This document shows positions 1-5,927 of a stretch of 8,327 nt of DNA, piece by piece. Where the stretch lies: the NCBI GenBank assembly GCA_019114925.1, contig DXEO01000013.1, forward strand, positions 1 through 8,327, written 5' to 3'. How positions within the stretch are numbered: the stretch's first letter is position 1; every line of letters starts with the position of its first letter. This stretch comes from Candidatus Corynebacterium faecipullorum. GTDB lineage: Bacteria; Actinomycetota; Actinomycetes; Mycobacteriales; Mycobacteriaceae. The notes beneath the pieces were generated by a model that saw nothing but the letters and a program-made list of their open reading frames with translations, ran no database searches and was not told the DNA's origin. Both the position numbers and the translations under genes were made by a program.

Positions 1-47
1 CCCACGAGGATGAGCAGGCCGATGAAGATGTAGAGCCAGCTGAACAT
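1..47 (-). CDS. Start of a small membrane protein (partial, runs off the left edge)
   Basis: Read on the minus strand, an ATG at 45-47 opens a frame that stays open to the window edge and gives MFSWLYIFIGLLILVG. This is a strongly hydrophobic, aromatic-rich stretch typical of an N-terminal membrane segment or a signal anchor. The start lies 24 nt after the stop of the TIGR03089-type gene, in the same direction, so the two are probably co-transcribed with lcpA further upstream. The purine-rich GAGATAGTAGAG just before the ATG could serve as a weak ribosome-binding site. Only 15 full codons are visible, so no family can be assigned, and a chance open frame cannot be excluded. Confidence 0.5.
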   Translation of the reverse strand, partial: MFSWLYIFIGLLILV

Positions 48-71
48 TGCTCTACTATCTCACGGCGAGCT

Positions 72-770
72 TTAAGCGCGGACGGTGACCTTCTCGTTCG
101 CCGCGATTTCCTCCAAGCGGTCGGCCGAGCACAGGCCAGACACGATGACGGCCGAGCCACCCGCAGCCAGTGGCTCTAACACAGCACGTTGGAAGGAGGC
201 GGTGTCGCTCCACCCTGGAGACAGCACGCGCTCAGCGGCCATGTCAGTGGGGAAGAGCTCCGGAAGCGGAGTGGTGGAACCATAGAAGTGATCGCCGTAA
301 AAGCGCACCGTGGGGCCGAAGTCGATGGTGCCGAGCGGCAACTCGCCGCCGCTTTCGACAACGCCGCGGCCAAAAGGATCCTGGGTGACCAGCACCGTGT
401 CGACCAGTGGGGTAGAAGCCGAGCCGGCGTTGGCCTCGAGGTAGGCCTCCGGAGAGGTGAACACTACGGCGATATCTTCGGCGTGCGGCTGCGAGGCAGC
501 CGCACCGTCGGTTACGTCGAAGGGGATACCTGCGGCTAGCGCCCCAAGCGCAACGACGGCGGCCTGCCAAGACACAGGAAGGTCGATGAGGATGCGGGAG
601 TCCGAGTCTGGTTCGAGGTCGAGCTCTTCCAGCAGCATGTTGGCAATCTTGGAGGTCCAGTTCTCCAGCGTTTGCGCCGAGAAGTCCATGCGGGTGCCGT
701 CAGTTTCGTTATAAACACTGAGCCGGGGAGCGGAGGCATCGGCGGACAAGAGATGCTGAAGGAGTTCCAT
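72..770 (-). CDS. TIGR03089 family protein (partial-AMP-binding-like, unknown function)
   Basis: This is a 232-residue protein that resembles the N-terminal part of acyl-CoA synthetases and other adenylating enzymes: the ENWTSKIANMLLEEL helix (36-50) and the segment LPVSWQAAVVALGALAAGIPF (64-84) match the usual start of AMP-binding domains. The Ser/Thr/Gly-rich ATP loop (TSGTTGxPK type) and the downstream adenylation core are absent, so catalysis by the standard mechanism is unlikely. The length fits the actinobacterial TIGR03089 family, which is known next to LCP genes; its role is not established. The ATG at 768-770 follows the lcpA stop by 45 bp in the same direction. No clear Shine-Dalgarno sequence is seen, and a 9-bp hairpin lies between the two genes. 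Family assignment is from remembered similarity, with good confidence; function is unknown. Confidence 0.82.
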   Translation of the reverse strand: MELLQHLLSADASAPRLSVYNETDGTRMDFSAQTLENWTSKIANMLLEELDLEPDSDSRILIDLPVSWQAAVVALGALAAGIPFDVTDGAAASQPHAEDIAVVFTSPEAYLEANAGSASTPLVDTVLVTQDPFGRGVVESGGELPLGTIDFGPTVRFYGDHFYGSTTPLPELFPTDMAAERVLSPGWSDTASFQRAVLEPLAAGGSAVIVSGLCSADRLEEIAANEKVTVRA

Positions 771-785
771 GTCCGCCCATCGTAG

Positions 786-808
786 GTGGCGGGCGCCCAG
801 CCCGCCAC
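786..808 (-). repeat. Intergenic hairpin between lcpA and the TIGR03089 gene
   Basis: GTGGCGGGC at 786-794 and GCCCGCCAC at 800-808 are perfect inverse complements with a 5-nt loop. In the leftward transcript the stem begins 7 nt after the lcpA stop codon and ends 15 nt before the next start codon. No T-tract follows on either strand, so it is not a classical intrinsic terminator. It could protect the lcpA mRNA 3' end or reduce expression of the next gene. Confidence 0.6.
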
Positions 809-815
809 GACGCTC

Positions 816-2468
816 TTAATTCACGCAGCGTGGGCCGTCGCCGCCGGCGTCGATCTCAGGCGAAATCTCCGCGGTACCGAAGTCATCGCCCGGGGTACCT
901 ACCTGCTGAGTGTCGCCGCCTTGGTCGGGCTCCGCAGCAGCCTCTTCTTCCTGCGCGGAGTCATCCTTCGGGCCGGAGTAGTCATCGGTAGCCACCACGA
1001 TGAAGGTATCCGGCTCGAGTTCTTCGTTGACCGTGACCGGCAGTCCGCCGAGCTGTTCAGCCAAAGCCTGGGCGCGCTCATCGTTAGCATCCGCGGCCAC
1101 AATCTGGGACTCGGTATACAGGCCTGACTGCGCATTGGCTGTGCGCTCCACGGTGTAGCCCACGTTCTTCAGCCACGCGCCGATTCCGCTGGCCATTCCG
1201 TCGACGTTGCCGGCGTTGAGGACGTGCAGGTTGAGGTTCTCGGCCACGGGCTTCTCACCATTTTCGCCGCCCTCGTCCTTGGCGGCATCCTCGGACTTTT
1301 CGGCCGCATCGGCCTTTTCCTGGGACTTGGCCAGATCCTCCATGAAGCGATGTACCTCCGCGGTATCGATGGTCACCACCGATTCGCCATAATCACCCAC
1401 GCCGGTAATTGAGGTCACCGGGATCGTCGTAAAGGTCACGTTGCCGCCGGCCAGTCCAGCTAGCTGGGTGACAAAGCCCATGATGTCCCAACCGTCGTCG
1501 ATGACCACGGAGCGCTCCACGGCATCGGCAATCTTGTTGAGTTTGCCCGGGGAGCTCAATGTTCCCGAGTCCAGCACCTTCGAGGTTAGCGAAGCCATGT
1601 AGGCCTGCTGGCGCACGATGCGGTCAAGGTCACCGCGCGGGAGATCATAGCGCTGACGCACGAAGGACAGGCCCTCGGAGCCCTGCAAAGTTTGGCGCCC
1701 GGCTGGGAACTTGGCGCCCGACATCGGATCATCGACGGCGTCGTTGAGGCAGACGTCGACGCCTCCGACGGCGTCGGTAAGCAGCACGAAGCCCAGCAAA
1801 CCCACCTCAGCGTAGTGATCAACGCTGACATCAGTGAGTTGGTGCACCATCGAAATGAGACCAGAACGGCCGGCTTCCGTGCTTTCCTTCTCGATCTCCT
1901 TGTCCGTGTGAGGTGCCTTCTCGCCCGCTGCCTCAGCCTCCGCGTTGTCCTGCTGCAGCTTTTCCATCTTGGCTAGCTTGTGTTGCGCAAAGACGGCGTT
2001 GATCTTCGTGTTTCCGAAGTCTTCGTCGTGGACATAGGTATCGCGCGGTATGGATACTGCCGTGGCGCGCGAGCCGTCGTCGGGGATACGGATCACCATG
2101 ATGGTGTCCGTGTTTTCCTCTCCTTCGTCCACGCCGGCATGCAGATCTGCCAACTCCTGTTCGGAAAGCGGATTGCCCTTGGCATCGGTGCGGGAGTCCT
2201 TGCCCACGAGCAAGATATCGACCGCGCCATCGAGGTTGCTGTCCTTGAAACCACCCTGGTTACCCAGCGCCAGGTTAGAGGCGGAGGAAATATCATTTCC
2301 CAGCTTTCCCACGGTGAAGTAGCCCACGCCGGAGAGCACCAGGACGACAGCCGACAGGAACGCGACGACGGCTTTCACCGGCGTCGATCCTCGTTGGGCG
2401 GTGGGCGCGGACTGCGAGGGCGCGGCCTGGATATGGCGGGCGGCGCGCGGGGAGTTCGGGGAAGTCAC
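816..2468 (-). CDS. lcpA: LytR-CpsA-Psr (LCP) cell-wall glycopolymer ligase
   Basis: This 550-residue protein has a short cytoplasmic N-terminus, one membrane segment (about 33-53) and an extracytoplasmic LCP domain (about 80-300). Visible LCP hallmarks are DILLVGKDSR (84-93), NTDTIMVIRI (119-128), SIPRDTYV with Arg142 and Asp143 (139-146), and the QRYDLPRGDLDRIVRQQ signature (272-288) that binds the polyprenyl pyrophosphate. A charged linker (about 381-410) leads to a LytR_C domain (about 412-495) and an acidic tail. LCP enzymes transfer glycopolymers from lipid carriers to peptidoglycan; in C. glutamicum the LcpA at this locus (cg0847) attaches arabinogalactan. A charged insert (about 164-200) lies inside the LCP domain. 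The GTG start at 2466-2468 has no ribosome-binding site but is 6 nt after a TAAACT box, suggesting a leaderless mRNA. It is divergent from wbbL, which starts the same polymer. The symbol is assigned by homology and synteny. Confidence 0.93.
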   Translation of the reverse strand: MTSPNSPRAARHIQAAPSQSAPTAQRGSTPVKAVVAFLSAVVLVLSGVGYFTVGKLGNDISSASNLALGNQGGFKDSNLDGAVDILLVGKDSRTDAKGNPLSEQELADLHAGVDEGEENTDTIMVIRIPDDGSRATAVSIPRDTYVHDEDFGNTKINAVFAQHKLAKMEKLQQDNAEAEAAGEKAPHTDKEIEKESTEAGRSGLISMVHQLTDVSVDHYAEVGLLGFVLLTDAVGGVDVCLNDAVDDPMSGAKFPAGRQTLQGSEGLSFVRQRYDLPRGDLDRIVRQQAYMASLTSKVLDSGTLSSPGKLNKIADAVERSVVIDDGWDIMGFVTQLAGLAGGNVTFTTIPVTSITGVGDYGESVVTIDTAEVHRFMEDLAKSQEKADAAEKSEDAAKDEGGENGEKPVAENLNLHVLNAGNVDGMASGIGAWLKNVGYTVERTANAQSGLYTESQIVAADANDERAQALAEQLGGLPVTVNEELEPDTFIVVATDDYSGPKDDSAQEEEAAAEPDQGGDTQQVGTPGDDFGTAEISPEIDAGGDGPRCVN

Positions 2469-2474
2469 GGGACT

Positions 2475-2480
2475 AGTTTA
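2475..2480 (-). promoter_or_regulatory. -10 box of lcpA, leaderless arrangement
   Basis: On the minus strand TAAACT matches the actinobacterial TANNNT -10 consensus and is followed after 6 nt by the GTG start of lcpA, placing the expected transcription start on or beside the first base of the codon. No convincing -35 hexamer is seen. The plus strand of the same site reads TAGTTT (2474-2479), also TANNNT, so a divergent -10 toward wbbL may overlap it. Confidence 0.5.
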
Positions 2481-2541
2481 GGTGAGCTCGCTGCAAAAAC
2501 GTGAAGCAGTGTCGCGGGCGCGTGCGCGCGCTGGCGTTGGG

Positions 2542-2547
2542 TACGCT
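2542..2547 (+). promoter_or_regulatory. Possible -10 box for wbbL
   Basis: TACGCT fits TANNNT and lies 10 nt before the preferred GTG start at 2558. It would give an mRNA with a leader of only a few bases. The alternative is TAGTTT at 2474-2479, with a leader of about 70 nt. Neither has a clear -35 partner, so the true wbbL promoter is undecided. Confidence 0.3.
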
Positions 2548-2557
2548 CAAATTCATC

Positions 2558-3433
2558 GTGAAGAATATACAGAAACCCCTGGCCGTGGTCACCGTGACCT
2601 TTTCTCCTGGCCGTTACCTCAGCGATTTCTTGTCATCGCTGCGCTTGGCGACGTCCCACCCAACCCTCACCATCCTCGCCGATAACGGCTCCACCGATGG
2701 GGTGCCGGAAGCGGCCGCGCAGGAGCATGCGGACGTGGAATTCCTCGATACCGGGGGAAACCTCGGTTATGGCGCCGGAATGAATGCCGGCGCGCGTTTC
2801 GCTCGTGCGAAAGGCGTCGATGAAGAGTTCTTTCTCATTGCTAACCCGGACGTGACGTTTAGCGAAGGTTCTCTGGATGAGCTGCTCGCGTGCGCGCGCC
2901 GCCACCCTGACGCCGCGGCGGTGGGGCCGCGCATCGTGGAGCCGGACGGCAGTAACTATCCCTCTGCTCGCGCGGTGCCGACGTTGTTGACGGGTGTTGG
3001 CCATGCGCTCTTTGGCACGATCTGGCCTTCCAATCCGTGGTCGCGCGCCTACCGCGATGATGCCGACATGGACAGCGAGCGCCCCGCCGGCTGGCTATCC
3101 GGCTCCTGCCTGTTGGTGCGCTGGGAGGCTTTTGAACAGATTGGCGGCTTTGATGAGCGTTACTTCATGTATTTGGAGGACGTGGACTTAGGTGACCGCT
3201 TCACTCGCGCCGGCTGGCGCAATATCTTCTGCCCCACAGCGGTCATTACCCACGCTAAGGGCCATTCAACGCAGTCCCATCGCGGTGCGATGCTGCGTGC
3301 TCACCACGATTCTGCTTATCGCTTCCAGGCGGATAGGCACCCGCACTGGTGCCAAGCGCCGCTGCGCGCGGCTTTGTGGCTGGGGTTGCGGCTACGCGGG
3401 CTGATTTTAAGCGCGTGCCGCGACGGCTCCTAG
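2558..3433 (+). CDS. wbbL: Rhamnosyltransferase WbbL, GT2 family (arabinogalactan linker)
   Basis: The enzyme is expected to move L-rhamnose from dTDP-rhamnose to GlcNAc-pyrophosphoryl-decaprenol on the cytoplasmic membrane face, the second step of the linker between peptidoglycan and arabinogalactan. It has the GT-A features of family GT2: LAVVTVTFSPG (8-18), ADNGSTDG (41-48), NLGYGAGMN (68-76), the metal-binding region NPDV (96-99), the acceptor-side GWLSGSCLLVR (178-188) and EDVDLGDR (207-214). The frame is open from GTG 2501, but mycobacterial WbbL begins only a few residues before VVAVTYSPG, so GTG 2558 (291 residues) is preferred; the extra 19 residues upstream are Arg-rich and look non-coding. 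No strong ribosome-binding site marks either start. manC follows after 56 nt. Divergent lcpA acts at the last step of the same polymer. Confidence 0.9.
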   Translation: MKNIQKPLAVVTVTFSPGRYLSDFLSSLRLATSHPTLTILADNGSTDGVPEAAAQEHADVEFLDTGGNLGYGAGMNAGARFARAKGVDEEFFLIANPDVTFSEGSLDELLACARRHPDAAAVGPRIVEPDGSNYPSARAVPTLLTGVGHALFGTIWPSNPWSRAYRDDADMDSERPAGWLSGSCLLVRWEAFEQIGGFDERYFMYLEDVDLGDRFTRAGWRNIFCPTAVITHAKGHSTQSHRGAMLRAHHDSAYRFQADRHPHWCQAPLRAALWLGLRLRGLILSACRDGS

Positions 3434-3447
3434 GGCTGGGGCGCTTA

Positions 3448-3459
3448 TACACTTACGGT
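3448..3459 (+). promoter_or_regulatory. Possible internal promoter for manC
   Basis: Two adjacent TANNNT hexamers, TACACT (3448-3453) and TACGGT (3454-3459), lie in the 56-nt gap between wbbL and manC, 30-40 nt before the manC ribosome-binding region and start. Either could be a -10 box giving a short leader. No -35 partner is clear, and readthrough from wbbL is equally likely. Confidence 0.25.
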
Positions 3460-3489
3460 GGCTTATCTGAAAAGAGATTAAGGAACGAT

Positions 3490-4584
3490 ATGACTGAATC
3501 AGCGCCCCAGTGGGGATCGACGGCCGATGCCGTCATTCTGGTGGGAGGTCGCGGCACCCGTCTGCGCCCGCTGACGATTGGCACGCCGAAGCCGATGTTG
3601 CCCACGGCCAACTACCCATTCCTGCAGCACCTGCTTGCCCGTATCAAGGAAGCAGGAATCGAGCACGTGGTGCTCTCTACTTCCTACAAGGCGGAGGTCT
3701 TTGAGGAGTACTTTGGAGACGGCTCCGAGCTGGGCCTGGAGATCGAGTACGTCGTGGAGGAAACCGCTCTGGGCACTGGTGGCGGTATCCGCAATGTCTA
3801 TGACAAGCTGCGCCAGGATACGGTCATGGTGTTCAACGGTGACGTTTTGTCCGGAATGGATCTCAACGGCATCCTCGATACGCATCACTCCAAGGATGCG
3901 GATGTGACAATGCACCTGCTCAACGTTGCTGATCCTCGCGCCTTTGGTTGCGTTCCGACGGATTCTGAAGGGCGGGTGACGGCCTTTTTGGAGAAGACCG
4001 AGGATCCGCCGACGAACCAGATTAATGCTGGCTGCTACGTGTTCAAGAAGGATGTTATTGAAACCATACCGGCTGGCCGCGTGGTTTCTGTAGAGCGCGA
4101 GACCTTCCCGCAGTTGCTGGAGTCGGGCCGCCTTGTGGTCGGACACGTGGACAACTCCTACTGGCGCGATATGGGCCGTCCGGATGATTTCGTCCGCGGT
4201 TCTTCTGATCTGGTGCGCGGTATTGCGCATTCGCCGTTGTTGGTGGGCCGCACGGGTGAGTCCGTGGTGGATGAGTCCGCGGGTATTGCCGGTGGCGTGC
4301 TCCTTCTATCTGGTACGGCTGTGGGCCGCGGTTCCGTCGTTGGGGCGGGTTCGCGTTTGGATGGCACGGTGGTCTTTGATGGTGTGACCATTGAGCCGGG
4401 TGCCATTATCAACAACTCCATCATTGCCTCGGGTGCTCACATCGGTGCGAACGCGCACATCGATAACTGTGTCATTGGTGAGGGTGCAACCATTGGTGCG
4501 CGCTGTGAGCTGCAGGGCGGCATGCGAGTCTTCCCGGGCGTGAGCATTCCGGACGCGGGCGTGCGTTTTAGTTCCGACGCCTAA
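3490..4584 (+). CDS. manC: Mannose-1-phosphate guanylyltransferase (GDP-mannose pyrophosphorylase)
   Basis: The enzyme makes GDP-mannose from mannose-1-phosphate and GTP in the cytoplasm, feeding phosphatidylinositol mannosides, lipomannan, lipoarabinomannan and glycoproteins. The 364-residue protein begins with a sugar-nucleotidyltransferase domain: VILVGGRGTRLRPLT (15-29) and KPM (34-36) bind the nucleotide, ALGTGGGIRNV (93-103) is the base/sugar loop, FNGDV (115-119) holds the metal-binding Asp, followed by NAGCYVF (179-185), ERETFPQLL (202-210) and YWRDMGRPDDF (224-234). Residues about 265-358 are hexapeptide repeats of a left-handed beta-helix. The open frame reaches back to 3349, but AAGGA at 3480-3484, 5 nt before ATG 3490, fixes the start. 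By sequence alone it could be called RmlA-like (annotated rmlA2 in some genomes), but the C. glutamicum gene at this position (NCgl0710) has been shown to act as ManC. manB lies 2 kb downstream. Confidence 0.88.
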   Translation: MTESAPQWGSTADAVILVGGRGTRLRPLTIGTPKPMLPTANYPFLQHLLARIKEAGIEHVVLSTSYKAEVFEEYFGDGSELGLEIEYVVEETALGTGGGIRNVYDKLRQDTVMVFNGDVLSGMDLNGILDTHHSKDADVTMHLLNVADPRAFGCVPTDSEGRVTAFLEKTEDPPTNQINAGCYVFKKDVIETIPAGRVVSVERETFPQLLESGRLVVGHVDNSYWRDMGRPDDFVRGSSDLVRGIAHSPLLVGRTGESVVDESAGIAGGVLLLSGTAVGRGSVVGAGSRLDGTVVFDGVTIEPGAIINNSIIASGAHIGANAHIDNCVIGEGATIGARCELQGGMRVFPGVSIPDAGVRFSSDA

Positions 4585-4596
4585 GCGCTGCAGCGC
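4585..4596. repeat. 12-bp perfect palindrome after the manC stop
   Basis: GCGCTGCAGCGC begins at the first base after the manC TAA and is self-complementary. It lies just before the intrinsic terminator. It may be a weak accessory hairpin or a chance palindrome. Confidence 0.4.
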
Positions 4597-4613
4597 AGCG
4601 GAATAAAGAGATA

Positions 4614-4660
4614 GGAAAGCGCGGAGAGCGAGGGGTGGCTCTCGGCGCTTTCCTTTTCTT
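4614..4660 (+). terminator. Intrinsic terminator of wbbL-manC
   Basis: GGAAAGCGC (4614-4622) pairs with GCGCTTTCC (4645-4653). Inside it GAGAGC (4624-4629) pairs with GCTCTC (4638-4643), leaving one G-G mismatch and an 8-nt loop. The stem is followed directly by TTTTCTT. This is a textbook Rho-independent terminator 30 nt after the manC stop. Confidence 0.9.
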
Positions 4661-4785
4661 GTTCTCTAGTACCGGCGGCGAAGGCGAAGCGATACACATG
4701 GGCCGTGACTCGAGGTTTTCGTGGTGCGAATGAGATCCATGTGTTTTGCTGTACTGGGTGGCGACACGCCGAAGAAACCTTGGAA

Positions 4786-4817
4786 TTGTTCACAGGGTCG
4801 GTGGTGGCCACTATATG
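4786..4817 (+). promoter_or_regulatory. Candidate distal promoter of whcD
   Basis: TTGTTC (4786-4791) and TATATG (4812-4817) resemble sigma-A -35 and -10 boxes, but the 20-bp spacing is longer than optimal. The 8-bp palindrome GTGGCCAC fills the space just before the -10, where a bound regulator would block polymerase. The resulting leader would be about 240 nt. Confidence 0.3.
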
Positions 4818-4926
4818 TAGTACCCCCGACGATCACCCCCCGGTTAGGGGATCTGTGACTGGTGTGAAAGTTGGGGTCTCTGTACAGCGTTTTCGCTGGA
4901 GTGGCTGAAAAATCTCCCGCGACAGG

Positions 4927-4956
4927 TTGACGATATTTAGTGATTCGGTGTGAAAT
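4927..4956 (+). promoter_or_regulatory. Candidate proximal promoter of whcD
   Basis: TTGACG (4927-4932) is a near-perfect -35 hexamer, and TGAAAT (4951-4956), 18 bp later, is a fair -10. A start near 4963 would give a leader of about 100 nt that contains all the stem-forming segments at 4989-5030. TGTAAT at 4965-4970 is another possible -10, without a good -35. Confidence 0.45.
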
Positions 4957-4988
4957 GACATCAGTGTAATCAACGGCACGGCGGGCGC

Positions 4989-5030
4989 GGCACCGAGAAA
5001 TCTTTTCGGTGTAGGGTCGGTGCCACCGAA
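4989..5030 (+). promoter_or_regulatory. Competing stem-loops in the whcD leader
   Basis: Four short segments alternate between two complementary types: GGCACCGA (4989-4996), TTCGGTG (5005-5011), TCGGTGCC (5017-5024) and CACCGAA (5024-5030). Segment 1 can pair with 2 (at least 6 bp, more with a G-U) or with 3 (8 bp). Segment 4 can pair with 2 (7 bp). Pairings 1-2 and 2-4 exclude each other, as do 1-2 and 1-3. The ribosome-binding site lies 23 nt after the last segment. The base pairing is seen directly; a switching role is inference. Confidence 0.5.
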
Positions 5031-5065
5031 TTAAGAGAGAAACGACCTCGGAGAAAGGAAGCAGC

Positions 5066-5368
5066 GTGGACGATACAACGAATAACGGCGCTATTCTCCG
5101 TGGCGGTGCTGCTGCAGAGATGTCGCTCGATGAACTCTTTGGTGCCGTCGAGCAGGAGTGGCAAGACCAGGCGCTGTGCGCCCAAACGGACCCGGAAGCA
5201 TTCTTTCCCGAAAAGGGAGGATCTACCCGCGAGGCTAAGCGCATCTGCCAGGCCTGCGCGGTGCGTGATGAATGCCTCGAGTATGCCCTGGAGCATGATG
5301 AGCGCTTCGGAATCTGGGGTGGGCTTTCGGACCGTGAGCGTCGCCGCCTCAAGCGTGAAATTGGTTAA
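5066..5368 (+). CDS. whcD: WhiB2-class iron-sulfur transcription regulator
   Basis: This 100-residue Wbl protein has the four cysteines that hold the [4Fe-4S] cluster: Cys38, Cys61, Cys64 and Cys70 (C-x22-C-xx-C-x5-C). The GIWGG turn (82-86) and the basic tail (RERRRLKR, about 90-97) contact DNA. The block QALCAQTDPEAFFPEKGG (35-52) is nearly identical to mycobacterial WhiB2, which with C. glutamicum WhcD forms the class that controls septation. WhcD is reported to work with WhiA on division genes such as ftsZ. The GTG start at 5066 is fixed by AAAGGA at 5054-5059 with a 6-nt spacing; ATG 5120 is a less likely internal alternative. The long upstream region points to complex regulation, and a long hairpin closes the gene. 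Class is assigned confidently, the symbol by homology and synteny. Confidence 0.93.
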   Translation: MDDTTNNGAILRGGAAAEMSLDELFGAVEQEWQDQALCAQTDPEAFFPEKGGSTREAKRICQACAVRDECLEYALEHDERFGIWGGLSDRERRRLKREIG

Positions 5369-5401
5369 AGCGTAGCGCAACCACGAGCGCGCAATCATTA
5401 C

Positions 5402-5458
5402 TTCCCCCCTTTGCTGTTGGGCTTAGAGCTCAACGGCAAAGGGGGGAGTGGTGGTTTT
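5402..5458. terminator. Long hairpin terminator between convergent genes
   Basis: TCCCCCCTTTGC (5403-5414) pairs perfectly with GCAAAGGGGGGA (5436-5447). The pairing continues inward through 5415-5422 with 5428-5435 (two G-U pairs) to a TTAGA loop, giving a stem of about 20 bp. On the plus strand TTTT follows after a short gap (5455-5458), fitting termination of whcD. The minus strand lacks a T-tract but could still stop the converging transcript. Confidence 0.75.
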
Positions 5459-5927
5459 ACCAGGTAAAACGCGGATCAATATCTCCTGGATCGACATTGA
5501 GATAGTTCGCCACCAGCGCGGTGAGCACTGTGGATAGTAGTTCTTCGCGTTCTTGGGCGGACTGCACGCGCTCCTCTACGGGCATGCGGAAGATGACCAG
5601 CCGGGCGCGTGTGGGCTGTCCGTCGGAATCGACACCCGCGGGGACAATGCGTCCGAGCGGAACGGGGCCATCGGCGATGATCTCATCCGGCATTACGGTC
5701 ATATCCACGGATAGGCGCATTCGGGGTACGGTATCGACCGCGAGATCGAGCCCGGTGAGCTGTTCCGCGAAGGCATTGTGGATGGGGGCGTAGGCCTCCA
5801 GCACGGCCATGTCGAAGCGCTCGGCGCTGCTGCGGTAGCGCGGCGTGTTGTGGGGGAGTAGAGGCCCGCGTGCACCGCGGCCATGGCGGTGGCGGGCCGG
5901 GCGAATATGCGGGCGCGGCGTGCTCAT
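5457..5927 (-). CDS. PF06262-family metallopeptidase-like protein lacking the zinc motif
   Basis: This 156-residue protein matches the actinobacterial branch of the small zincin-like family (PF06262, formerly DUF1025; Rv3259 occupies the same position in M. tuberculosis). It has a basic N-terminus with RHRHGRGARGPLLP (12-25), then RSSAERFDMAVLEA (32-45), VPLGRIVPAG (89-98), LVIFRMPVEER (110-120) and a C-terminal helix with LNVDPGDIDPRF (143-154). The family's HExxH zinc site would fall in STVLTALVANYL (132-143), which has no His or Glu, so peptidase activity is improbable. The ATG at 5925-5927 lies 7 nt after a TAAACT -10 box and has no ribosome-binding site, suggesting leaderless expression. 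It is divergent from the DUF3499 gene and convergent with whcD. True function is unknown. Confidence 0.8.
   Translation of the reverse strand: MSTPRPHIRPARHRHGRGARGPLLPHNTPRYRSSAERFDMAVLEAYAPIHNAFAEQLTGLDLAVDTVPRMRLSVDMTVMPDEIIADGPVPLGRIVPAGVDSDGQPTRARLVIFRMPVEERVQSAQEREELLSTVLTALVANYLNVDPGDIDPRFTW

Larger units (their letters stand above)
4661..5065 (+). other. Gene-free upstream region of whcD (about 405 bp)
   Basis: No credible gene is seen; the open frames here lack family features and have poor starts. The region is less GC-rich than the genes and carries a palindrome GGCGACACGCC (4760-4770), a GTGGCCAC palindrome (4804-4811) next to a TATATG box, a small hairpin CAGCG-TTTT-CGCTG (4885-4898), two promoter candidates and the leader stems at 4989-5030. 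Long upstream regions with several promoters are usual for whiB2-class genes, and the length suggests layered control of whcD. Confidence 0.6.

Noticed and set aside
2509..2513. GACAC (minus strand) upstream of lcpA as a WhiA site
   Set aside because: A 5-mer is expected by chance about every 500 bp on two strands, and nothing palindromic or conserved supports it here.
3349..3489. Extended N-terminus of ManC from GTG 3349
   Set aside because: It overlaps the end of wbbL, encodes no family sequence, and ATG 3490 has a clear AAGGA ribosome-binding site.
4826..4850. C-run and G-run near 4824-4850 as a terminator
   Set aside because: Only a 4-bp CCCC/GGGG stem can form and no T-tract follows; it lies within the promoter region.
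4705..4908. 67-residue open frame in the whcD upstream region
   Set aside because: No ribosome-binding site or recognisable domain, and it overlaps the candidate promoter and palindromes.
5457..5927. PF06262 gene as a pseudogene because its zinc motif is missing
   Set aside because: The frame is intact, conserved blocks remain and the promoter looks functional; loss of the zinc site alone does not make it a pseudogene.
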